Below, piece after piece: positions 15,933 through 23,292 of a DNA stretch of 46,190 nt. Within the stretch, counting starts at the first letter, position 1. Each line of letters begins with the position of its first letter. Position numbers and translations under genes: made by a program. The DNA is from an uncultured Prevotellaceae bacterium (lineage in GTDB: Bacteria; Bacteroidota; Bacteroidia; Bacteroidales; Bacteroidaceae). The notes beneath the pieces were generated by a model, which made no database searches, was not told the origin of the DNA, and was given only the letters and a program-made list of their open reading frames with translations. The stretch is taken from positions 1 through 46,190 of the forward strand of contig CAMWKZ010000018.1 in the NCBI GenBank assembly GCA_947174945.1, given 5' to 3'.

Positions 15933-15981
15933 CACGTTATCAGTCCGATTCAGAGTGTTTGTCGGGCTTAGACTTAGAGTT

Positions 15982-17130
15982 ATGACAAACGACGAACTAT
16001 TGTCTAAAACTATCAGTTATCTGCGGTTCCCGCTAACAGTTGGAGTTGTCTTTATCCATTTTAACCTTGCCAGAGGTTTAGAGATTCATGGTGTTAAGTA
16101 TGGGTTGGATAATCCTGAGTGGTATTTCTTTATTGCGAATCTCATCAGTGAAGTTTTTTCTCGGATTGGCGTTCCGTTATTTTTCATTATTTCGGGCTTC
16201 CTGTTCTTCTATAAGAAGGACTTTGAGAATAGTGATATATATAAGCAGAAATTGAAAATTCGTACCAGAACGCTGTTGATTCCCTTTGTCTTATGGAATA
16301 TTATCACAATCATTTGGGCTTTTAAGTGTTTTCTTCCGGGCTTTTCGGCTTTCTATCGTCCAGCGGAGGTTCAACTCTCATTTATTCGAATCATAAATAC
16401 CTTCTTGTGCAACGTAGATAATAGAGGCATTATTATTGGTGCCCCGTCTACAGGGCTTGCTGAGGGGGTGTATCCAATTGATAGCCCATTGTGGTATGTG
16501 CGGGAATTAATGGTCATGGCGGTTTTATCGCCAATCATCTATTGGCTGCTTAAGAAAACGAAGCAATGGCTTGTTATAGTCATGGGGTTTGTATGGTTCT
16601 TCTCGTCAGTTATTCTGCCAAGGGAAAACTATGTCTATATTTATACAGGAATGTTGGTCACGGCGCTGTTCTTCTTTTCTTGGGGAGCGTTCTATAGTAT
16701 ATTCAGGGAGAACATTGTGCTCAGTTTCCGAAAATATAGATATGCTCCAGTTATCTATATTCTTATAGCCATTGCCGACACGCTCACAAAAGGATTAGAG
16801 TGTAACGAATATATTGACAAGGTTGGCATTTTGGTTGGTGTTGTCGCTGCTGTTGTCCTTGTTTCGCATTTGTTGGAATCTAACAAAGTAAAGGTAAATA
16901 CAAACTTGGCGAATAGTAGTTTCTTTATTTTTGCTCTTCATAATCTCTTTGTTGGTAGTATGGGTAACTTGCTGTTTACGATACTTCACATTCCCGGGAA
17001 CAATCCCTATGCGATGCTGGCCTTATATTTTGCCGTCCCCACTCTTACAATTCTGGTCTGCCTTGCCCTCTATATGCTGCTGAAAAGATATGCACCAAAG
17101 GTCTGCAGTCTGTTAACTGGCGGCAGGTAA
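15982..17130 (+). CDS. Acyltransferase 3 family membrane protein, copy 1
   Basis: 382-residue integral membrane protein with about ten hydrophobic segments. Members of this family move acetyl or other acyl groups onto surface polysaccharides, lipids or peptidoglycan. The start MTNDELLSKTISYLRF is shared with copy 2. The N-terminal RFPLTVGVVFIHFN carries the Arg15...His26 pair typical of the family, and RIGVPLFFIISGFLFFYK follows. The gene is AT-rich and lies 50 bp after tRNA-Leu, which suggests acquisition. It is very similar to the protein at 17654-18802, with small compensating indels near residues 89 and 130. The acyl acceptor is unknown. Confidence 0.88.
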   Translation: MTNDELLSKTISYLRFPLTVGVVFIHFNLARGLEIHGVKYGLDNPEWYFFIANLISEVFSRIGVPLFFIISGFLFFYKKDFENSDIYKQKLKIRTRTLLIPFVLWNIITIIWAFKCFLPGFSAFYRPAEVQLSFIRIINTFLCNVDNRGIIIGAPSTGLAEGVYPIDSPLWYVRELMVMAVLSPIIYWLLKKTKQWLVIVMGFVWFFSSVILPRENYVYIYTGMLVTALFFFSWGAFYSIFRENIVLSFRKYRYAPVIYILIAIADTLTKGLECNEYIDKVGILVGVVAAVVLVSHLLESNKVKVNTNLANSSFFIFALHNLFVGSMGNLLFTILHIPGNNPYAMLALYFAVPTLTILVCLALYMLLKRYAPKVCSLLTGGR

Positions 17131-17223
17131 AACGGCAGACATCCTGAGGCACCCTCGGAAAGATGTAAACCAAGCATCAAGCATTTTTCCGTGTAATTCG
17201 AATGGCATATTGATTTTTCTTCG

Positions 17224-17231
17224 TATCTTTG
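17224..17231 (+). promoter_or_regulatory. -7 box TATCTTTG before the structured RNA candidate
   Basis: TTTTTCTTCGTATCTTTGC is a duplicate of the promoter that precedes the TlpA-like gene (18980-18987). Here it points into a stretch without a convincing ORF but with extensive base pairing. Confidence 0.6.
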
Positions 17232-17235
17232 CAAC

Positions 17236-17580
17236 CGCTTTCATGCCCACGCCGTGCCGTTGATTTTGTAAGAAAGAAGACGGAGCGGTGAAGCAGAGGG
17301 AGGGGAGCACTACAATTTGGAATGCGTTTGCTAACGCTTTGACTTTGTCCTTTTGAACGTAGGAAACTCAAACTTGGAATACAAAGACATTGCAGAGGTG
17401 GATGCTACGGGTAGGTATATACCGTTCCCGTTGGTGTGCAGACAGCCATTGTTGGCTGTCAGGCACACCTTTAGGGGCGTACTATATATACCAACGGCGT
17501 GGGTATCAAGTCTGTTTGTTTTATTTCAAAGGTTTCCTACGACCTAAAAGGAGAACAAGCAGAGGCCAGATACCCCGCTT
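17236..17580 (+). ncRNA. Candidate structured non-coding RNA, pseudoknot-rich, unclassified
   Basis: About 345 nt after a good promoter with no plausible protein. Complementary segments include CCCACGCCGT (about 17244) with ACGGCGTGGG (about 17489), a 16-bp stem CCTTTT..CGTAGGAAAC (about 17350-17378) with GTTTCCTACG..AAAAGG (about 17529-17555), GGTATATA with TATATACC, hairpin GGTGTGC.GACAGCC..GGCTGTC..CACACC, hairpin GCGTT..AACGC, and GGGTATC with GATACCC. Several of these cross each other, so pseudoknots or alternative folds are implied. It does not show tmRNA, RNase P or SRP signatures. A 6S-type RNA is possible but unproven. Confidence 0.45.
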
Positions 17581-17653
17581 TTCATTTGTGGTCAATCGAA
17601 TGATAACTTAACTGGTCCGATTCTGGGTGTTTGGCGGGCTTAGTTTCTGAGTT

Positions 17654-18802
17654 ATGACAAACGATGAGCTATTGTCTAAAACCATCAGTTATCTGCGGTT
17701 CCCACTAACTGTTGGAGTTGTCTTTATCCATTTCAACCTTGCTTATTGCTTGAATATTCATGGTGTTATACGTGGATTAGGAAATCCTGATTGGTTCTTC
17801 CTTATTGTGTATATCATCAGTGTGCTTTTGCCTCGAATCGGCGTTCCGTTGTTTTTTATCATTTCGGGCTTTTTGTTCTTCTATCGAAAAGACTTTGATA
17901 AAAGTGTCTATACGCAGAAATTGAAAACTCGTGTCAGGACTTTGCTGATTCCCTTCGTCTTATGGAATATCATTGCAATCGTTTGGCAGCTTAAACGTTT
18001 CCTTCCTGGGGCTTCGCTTTTCTACCGTCCAGTGGTGGAGGTTCAACTTTCGTTTGTCCGAATCATAAATACATTTTTGTGCAATGTAGATAACAGAGGC
18101 ATCTTTATCGGTCCCCCGTCTCCTGCGCCTGTTATGGGATTTTGCCCAATCAATGGGCCTTTGTGGTATGTGCGGGAATTAATGGTCATGGCGGTTCTGT
18201 CGCCAATCATCTACTGGCTGCTTAAGAAAGCAGGACGATGGTTTGTCATAGTCATGGGGCTTGTCTGGTTCTTTTCATCCGTCATTTTGCCGAGAGGAAA
18301 CTATGCCTATATTTATATGGGAATGTTGCCTGCGCCATTGTTCTTCTTTTCTTTGGGCGCGTTCTATAGTATATTCAAGGAGAACATTGTACTCAGTTTC
18401 CGAAAACTCAAATATGCTTCTCTCATCTATATCCCTATTGCTATTGCTGATATATGTACAAGAGGATTAACGTGTAATGAATATATTGGCAAGGCGGGCA
18501 TTCTGGTTGGTATTGTCGCGGCTGTTGTCCTTGTTTCGTATTTGTTGGAATTTGGCAAGGTAAAGGTAAGTGCAAGGTTAGCGAATAGTAGCTTCTTTGT
18601 CTTTGCATTTCATAGGATTTTCATGGAGGATGTGGGCAGATTTGCATTTACGATGCTTCACATACCTGAGAACAATCCCTATGCGATGCTGGCTTTATAT
18701 TTTGCCGTCCCTATTTTTACAATTCTGGTCTGTCTTGCCCTCTATGTGCTGCTGAAAAGATATGCGCCAAAGGTCTGCAGTCTGTTAACTGGCGGCAGGT
18801 AA
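17654..18802 (+). CDS. Acyltransferase 3 family membrane protein, copy 2
   Basis: 382-residue paralogue of the protein at 15982-17130 and intact over its whole length. It keeps the family's Arg15...His26 (RFPLTVGVVFIHFN) and PRIGVPLFFIISGFLFFYRK. The most diverged parts are residues 27-50 and the last extracytoplasmic loops (ARLANSSFFVFAFHRIFMEDVG against TNLANSSFFIFALHNLFVGSMG). Because both copies are open and differ by many substitutions, the duplication is not recent and both may be in use with different acceptors. It ends 26 bp before a 22-bp array. Confidence 0.88.
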   Translation: MTNDELLSKTISYLRFPLTVGVVFIHFNLAYCLNIHGVIRGLGNPDWFFLIVYIISVLLPRIGVPLFFIISGFLFFYRKDFDKSVYTQKLKTRVRTLLIPFVLWNIIAIVWQLKRFLPGASLFYRPVVEVQLSFVRIINTFLCNVDNRGIFIGPPSPAPVMGFCPINGPLWYVRELMVMAVLSPIIYWLLKKAGRWFVIVMGLVWFFSSVILPRGNYAYIYMGMLPAPLFFFSLGAFYSIFKENIVLSFRKLKYASLIYIPIAIADICTRGLTCNEYIGKAGILVGIVAAVVLVSYLLEFGKVKVSARLANSSFFVFAFHRIFMEDVGRFAFTMLHIPENNPYAMLALYFAVPIFTILVCLALYVLLKRYAPKVCSLLTGGR

Positions 18803-18828
18803 AATGGCAGGCATCCTGAGGCACCCTC

Positions 18829-18916
18829 GGAAAGAACGGCTCTTACTCTGGGAAAGAACGGCTCTTTCCGGGGGTAAGAACCGTTCCTTCTGGGGGAAAG
18901 AGCCGTTCTTTCCCAA
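18829..18916. repeat. AAGAACGGCTCTT-type array, copy 2 (four 22-bp units)
   Basis: Four units begin at 18829, 18851, 18873 and 18895, each starting GG(A/T)AAGA. Cores are AAGAACGGCTCTT twice, AAGAACCGTTCCTT, then the complement AAGAGCCGTTCTT. Unit 2 and unit 4 can pair into a long hairpin. The same family is at 1485-1550. The paralogous site in duplication copy 1 lacks it (junction 17162/17163). Confidence 0.9.
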
Positions 18917-18979
18917 GGATGCAAACCGGGCATCAAGCACTTTTCCGTGTAATTCGAGTGGCATATCGATTTTTCTTCG

Positions 18980-18987
18980 TACCTTTG
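18980..18987 (+). promoter_or_regulatory. -7 box TACCTTTG of the TlpA-like gene
   Basis: TACCTTTG 22 bp before the first start codon, part of the duplicated segment and paralogous to the box at 17224-17231. Confidence 0.6.
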
Positions 18988-19009
18988 CGGACTGTAGAAA
19001 TATGCGAAT

Positions 19010-20056
19010 ATGAGTATGAAGACGAAAGGGTTATGCTTGCGATATTGGGCTTTCATGGCAGTAGGATTACTGTTGGCGGCGTGCGGTGGCGACAGCGGGA
19101 AGTTCCGGCTGGAAGGTCGCCTGCGCAGCATCAATCAGGGCGAGTTCTGGGTGTATAGTCCTGACGGGGGGCTGTCGGGTTTTGACACGATTGCTGTGCG
19201 CGATGGGCGTTTCTCGTATGAGCTGGAGCTTCGTGAGCCGGCCACGCTGGTAGTGGTGTTCCCCAACTACTCGGAGCAGCCCGTGTTTGCTGAGCCGGGC
19301 GAGCGTGTTCACATCAAGGGTGATGCGTCGCACCTGAAAGAGATGACTATCGAGGGAACGGACGATAACGAGCTGTTCACCAAGCTGCGTATGGAGCTGA
19401 ACCAAGCTGCACCGAAAGATGTGCCGAAACTCGTGGGCGGATTTATCCGCGAACACCCGAAGTCGCTGGTTAGCATTTACCTGCTGAAGCGTTACTTTGT
19501 GCTGACAGAGCGTCCCGACTATCGGGAGGCTCGCAAACTGACCAAGTTGTTGTTAGGGGCAAACCCAGAAAACGGTCAGCTGATAATGTTGCAGAAGCGG
19601 TTGGAGACGTTGCAGGGCGGGGCGCTGAAAAGCAAGTTGCCCTCGTTCTCGGCAACCGACGTGGCAGGGCGCAAGGTGACGGAGAAAGACCTGAAGGGCG
19701 TGCTGAACGTGGTGTCCGTATGGGCATCGTGGAGTTATAGCAGCACTGACCAGCAGCGCCGACTGCTGACGCTGAAAAAGAAATATGGCGACAAGCTGGG
19801 GGTGGTGAGCATCTGCTTGGACGGTCGGCCTGCCGACTGCAAGCAGCGCGTGGAGCGCGACTCGGTGAAGTGGTCAACCGTGTGCGACGGTCGGGTGTGG
19901 GAAACGCCCTTGCTGCTAAAGCTGGGACTGGCCGATGTGCCGTCAAACTTGGTCGTCGACCAGCAAGGCAAGGTGATAGAGCGCGACCTGCAGCCCCAGC
20001 AGCTGGAGGAGCTGATTAACAAGAAGATGGAAAAGGACAATATGAGCACGAAATAA
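19010..20056 (+). CDS. TlpA/AhpC-TSA-like lipoprotein lacking the CxxC cysteines
   Basis: 348-residue periplasmic-side lipoprotein; a start at 19016 (MKTKGLCLRY) is equally possible. Lipobox LLLAAC gives Cys25. Residues about 30-120 resemble the DUF4369 beta domain common in Bacteroidota, followed by a helical spacer and a thioredoxin-like domain from about 205. Where family members have WASWCxxC, this one reads W-A-S-W-S-Y-S-S at 238-245, so both catalytic cysteines are serines (AGT and AGC, each one base from a cysteine codon). It therefore cannot do thiol-disulfide exchange and may have become a binding protein. It is monocistronic or read through into the xylanase 36 bp later. Confidence 0.85.
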   Translation: MSMKTKGLCLRYWAFMAVGLLLAACGGDSGKFRLEGRLRSINQGEFWVYSPDGGLSGFDTIAVRDGRFSYELELREPATLVVVFPNYSEQPVFAEPGERVHIKGDASHLKEMTIEGTDDNELFTKLRMELNQAAPKDVPKLVGGFIREHPKSLVSIYLLKRYFVLTERPDYREARKLTKLLLGANPENGQLIMLQKRLETLQGGALKSKLPSFSATDVAGRKVTEKDLKGVLNVVSVWASWSYSSTDQQRRLLTLKKKYGDKLGVVSICLDGRPADCKQRVERDSVKWSTVCDGRVWETPLLLKLGLADVPSNLVVDQQGKVIERDLQPQQLEELINKKMEKDNMSTK

Positions 20057-20092
20057 CTTTATTATCAATTAAACAATACAACCTTATAAACG

Positions 20093-23000
20093 ATGAAAAC
20101 AAGACTATGTACATTACTCGTGGTTGCAATGACGGCATTGGCGAATGTCGGCGCAGCCCCATTGACAGTATGCGATTTTGAGGATTACGCCATTGGTACC
20201 AAGTGGACACTGTGGCAGTCAAGTGGTGCGTCGACGGCCACGGTGGAGGTCGACCCGCGCAATGCCAACAACAAGGTGCTCCACATCGTGCTGAAAGACT
20301 GGGGATGCCATCCTGAGTTTGCCCTGCCCACTGAGCTGCGTGGCAAGGCTCTTTCAGACCGTTATCCTATAGTCTCCTACGACTTGTATCTCAATACGAA
20401 TGACACCGACAACTGGAAACAGTTTGCCGTGTTCATTGGTACACAGGAGGTCTATCGCGACGAAGGGTACCCCGCACAGGGCCCAAAGGGGCAGTGGCAG
20501 ACCAAGAAGTACCACATCTCGCAGGTGTCTGACGACAACACCTCAGACATCATCCGTCTCGGCCTGCATCACAACAACTCCGATTTCTATATAGACAACA
20601 TCCGTATGGCCGGAGAGTATGACGACTACGTGACTGCGGAGGACGGCGGTGTGCTGGACTATTGCGTGAACAACACCTCGTCGGCATACAAGACCATTTC
20701 CGACAACATCTACATTCCTGCCGGACAAACGCTTAACGTGCGCACATCGCGTTACACAGAGTGGACGGGAAAGGTGGCTGGCGAAGGACGGCTCAACATC
20801 TATTCTGGTGGCGAGCGCTCCTATATCGGCACACAGTCGAGTAAGGGCTCTACCTATCCCGACTGGGGTGGCATGAAGGGTGAAGTACACGTATATCCAT
20901 ACAAGGAGGTGATTGGAACCTGCGGTTTCTATGGCTTGCTGATGAACAGCGGCACCTTCCAGCCCGACAATCTTGATGCCTCGCGCTATAACAGCATCTT
21001 TGCCTCAAAGAAGGTCGTGCTGCACGACGGTGCGACAATAGCCGTGGAGTCGGGCACCCGTGGCCTGCGCTTTGGCGAACTGAACACGGAGCCGGGCAGC
21101 GTGCTTGATGGCTATTACAAGAAGAGCACGGCAAACTCTTACTATGTCGTGGGGGCAAGCAATACCGATGCCGTGCTGGCAGGAAGAATATATGCGTCAA
21201 ACTCAGGCAACAAGGTTGGACTGATAAAAGAGGGTGACGGAACGTACACCATTACGGGTAACACCAATGACATCAGTGCTGGCATCAGACTGCTCAGCGG
21301 AACGCTGCTTGTCGACAACGATGCCGCAGAGGCTGCGTCGGGCAAGACGACTGGTGCCGTGGGCAACAGCGGTACGGTGTTCGTGTTCAAGGGCGCAACC
21401 TTGGGCGGCAACGGCAGTGTGGGTGCCACGACTGAGGTATATGGCACCGTGCGCCCGGGAACGGAGAATCCCGGAACATTGCACTTTGCCGACTACGCAT
21501 CGGGAACGTCGGCAGTGAACGTCACGCTGCATCCGCAGTCAAACATCGTGTGCCGTGTAAAGAGTGCCGCAGAGCACGCCCTGCTCGACGTTAACGGCAC
21601 CGTGGCATACAGCAATAAGACACAAGACTTCGACGAGTCGGACAAGATGCCGAGGCTTACCATTGAGCTTACGGAGGAGGCCAGTCTGGCTGTGAACGAC
21701 GAAATAACCCTGTTTACCGCAACGAAGAAGACGGGCGAGTGGGGCTTCACCATCCGTTATCCGAAAGCCTATACATGGGTGGTCGAGCAGCGTGATGGCG
21801 ATGACGGCTCGTTCTCGGTGGTGGCCAAGGTCACATCGCTTGACTACAACGGACAGGGCGACGTGGAAGATGACGATGATAACACAGGCGGCAAAGGCGA
21901 TTACCCGGACGACGACTGGACGGCTGACCTTACCGATGATACTCCGTTGCGCGTTTATGCCCAGAAACTGGGCAAGGAGATTGGCGTGGCTGTGGCAAGC
22001 TATCGTTACGACTGCAGCCGCAACGACGGTGAGACGGGACTTGTAGGCAAGGAGTTTAATATCGTAGTGGGCGAGAACGAGATGAAGTTCGATGCCACGG
22101 AGCCAAACCGTGGCGAGTTCAACTATGGTGGCTCAGATGCCGTCATGTGGGTTGCCGACCGTTACTCTCAGGAGGTGCGTGGCCACACTCTTGCATGGCA
22201 CTCGCAGGTTCCCGGCTGGGTGAGCTCGGACGGAAAGAAGAATAACCACGGCTTTACGAAGCAGGAACTTCTTGGCATATTGAAGAACCACATATTCAAT
22301 GTCGTTGGCAAGTACAAGGGAAAGATTCGTGAGTGGGATGTGTGCAACGAGGTGCTCGACGACGACCAGAGCGTTGTGCGCACCAATCCCGATGCCTACC
22401 AGCTTCGTCCCTCTATCTGGGCAACGTATATCGGCGAGGAGTTCATTGACTCTGCTTTCGTCTGGGCGCATCGTGCAGACCCGCAGGCCAAGCTCTACAT
22501 CAACGACTATGGCGTGGAATTTGCAGGCGACACCAAGACCGAGGCTTACTATAACCTCGTCAAGAGACTGAAGGCTTCCAACCTGCCTATTGACGGCTGC
22601 GGTCTGCAGTGCCACCTCACAACTGGCCAGCTGGACACCCTGAAGCTCGAGAAGAACATCAAGCGGTATGCCGAGATAGGTCTTAAGTGCATCATCACCG
22701 AGCTTGACATTGCGCTTGCCAATCCACATGCAGCTGATGCCCTCACTCTTCAGGCCAAGGAGTATGGATCCATCACGAGGGTATTCCTTAGGAACGAGAA
22801 CTGCCCGTCGATGCTCGTATGGGGTATCTCCGATAATCACTCATGGCGTCAGAACCAGCCCTTGCTCTTCGACAGCAGCCTAAAGGCCAAGCCTGCCTAC
22901 TATAATGTCCACGCTCAGCTGAGGCTGGCGGCGGAAAAGATTGACACGGGCATAGGCACCGTAGCCTCTGCTCCGGCCAACAGAAAACTAACGAATGTCA

Positions 23001-23110
23001 TTATAATGAACCTCAACGGCCAGATAGTAGAGACCCCCAAAGGCCTTGTCATTGAGAAACAAGTGTTCTCCGATGGTAGCAGCAAGGTAGAGAAGAAAAT
23101 CTACAGGTAA
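20093..23110 (+). CDS. GH10 endo-beta-1,4-xylanase, multidomain, secreted
   Basis: 1005-residue xylanase. A signal peptide (1-22) precedes a beta-sandwich module (about 25-180, FEDYAIGTKWTLWQSSGAST...DFYIDNIRMAGE) that looks like a carbohydrate-binding domain. Residues about 190-590 are glycine-rich and repeat-like with an autotransporter-type motif (LLSGTLLVDND...GATLGGNGSVG). An acidic linker (DVEDDDDNTGG) leads to the GH10 barrel (about 618-960). The acid/base is Glu753 in WDVCNEV, the nucleophile Glu870 in ITELDIA, and HTLAWHSQVPGW is also present. The C-terminal 40 residues (IIMNLNGQIVETPKGLVI) look like a sorting tail. An acetylxylan esterase lies 3 kb downstream. Confidence 0.93.
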   Translation: MKTRLCTLLVVAMTALANVGAAPLTVCDFEDYAIGTKWTLWQSSGASTATVEVDPRNANNKVLHIVLKDWGCHPEFALPTELRGKALSDRYPIVSYDLYLNTNDTDNWKQFAVFIGTQEVYRDEGYPAQGPKGQWQTKKYHISQVSDDNTSDIIRLGLHHNNSDFYIDNIRMAGEYDDYVTAEDGGVLDYCVNNTSSAYKTISDNIYIPAGQTLNVRTSRYTEWTGKVAGEGRLNIYSGGERSYIGTQSSKGSTYPDWGGMKGEVHVYPYKEVIGTCGFYGLLMNSGTFQPDNLDASRYNSIFASKKVVLHDGATIAVESGTRGLRFGELNTEPGSVLDGYYKKSTANSYYVVGASNTDAVLAGRIYASNSGNKVGLIKEGDGTYTITGNTNDISAGIRLLSGTLLVDNDAAEAASGKTTGAVGNSGTVFVFKGATLGGNGSVGATTEVYGTVRPGTENPGTLHFADYASGTSAVNVTLHPQSNIVCRVKSAAEHALLDVNGTVAYSNKTQDFDESDKMPRLTIELTEEASLAVNDEITLFTATKKTGEWGFTIRYPKAYTWVVEQRDGDDGSFSVVAKVTSLDYNGQGDVEDDDDNTGGKGDYPDDDWTADLTDDTPLRVYAQKLGKEIGVAVASYRYDCSRNDGETGLVGKEFNIVVGENEMKFDATEPNRGEFNYGGSDAVMWVADRYSQEVRGHTLAWHSQVPGWVSSDGKKNNHGFTKQELLGILKNHIFNVVGKYKGKIREWDVCNEVLDDDQSVVRTNPDAYQLRPSIWATYIGEEFIDSAFVWAHRADPQAKLYINDYGVEFAGDTKTEAYYNLVKRLKASNLPIDGCGLQCHLTTGQLDTLKLEKNIKRYAEIGLKCIITELDIALANPHAADALTLQAKEYGSITRVFLRNENCPSMLVWGISDNHSWRQNQPLLFDSSLKAKPAYYNVHAQLRLAAEKIDTGIGTVASAPANRKLTNVIIMNLNGQIVETPKGLVIEKQVFSDGSSKVEKKIYR

Positions 23111-23148
23111 GCCACTGATTAGCCTCATTATCCCCTTGCCCAGCCTTT

Positions 23149-23266
23149 AGTATCTCCTTCGGGTTGCCGCAGTATCTCTTTCGACCTGCTCCAGTATCTG
23201 TTTATCCCCCTAAACAGATACTAAAGCAGATGGATGTAGATACTGGAGCAATCCGAAGGAGATACT
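23149..23266. repeat. 118-bp AGTATCT palindromic array, copy 2 (22-bp pitch)
   Basis: Same architecture as 1293-1410: arms 23149-23204 and 23211-23266 (56 bp each) around TCCCCC. AGTATCT boxes stand at 23149, 23171 and 23193 and as AGATACT at 23216, 23238 and 23260. The boxes are unchanged while the 15-bp spacers differ from copy 1 by substitutions. A further small hairpin AGATACTG..CAGTATCT extends to 23282. It lies between the convergent xylanase and SH3-protein genes. Confidence 0.9.
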
Positions 23267-23292
23267 GTTTAACACAGTATCTTACGTTAATA

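Larger units (their letters stand above)
15943..17232 (+). repeat. Tandem duplication, copy 1 (acyltransferase plus flanks)
   Basis: From GTCCGATTC before the gene to the promoter TATCTTTGC after it, this 1290-bp block is repeated at 17615-18988. Similarity covers about 40 bp upstream, the whole gene and about 100 bp downstream. The second copy is longer by exactly 84 bp, all from a repeat array located at the equivalent of 17162/17163. Confidence 0.9.
17615..18988 (+). repeat. Tandem duplication, copy 2 (acyltransferase plus flanks plus 84-bp array)
   Basis: Second copy of the block at 15943-17232. It is 1374 bp, equal to 1290 plus an 84-bp segment (18835-18918) that contains a four-unit 22-bp array. 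The junctions on both sides of that segment are readable base by base against copy 1. Confidence 0.9.

Noticed and set aside
15932..15982. Integrated element with an att duplicate of the tRNA-Leu 3' end
   Set aside because: No copy of the tRNA 3' end was seen downstream and no integrase gene is present.
17236..17580. tmRNA, RNase P RNA or SRP RNA
   Set aside because: No tRNA-like ends or tag reading frame, no conserved RNase P regions and no SRP Alu/S-domain sequence could be found.
17353..17611. Small proteins within the structured RNA candidate
   Set aside because: The frames lack good starts, use opposite or overlapping frames, and their sequence is explained by the inverted repeats.
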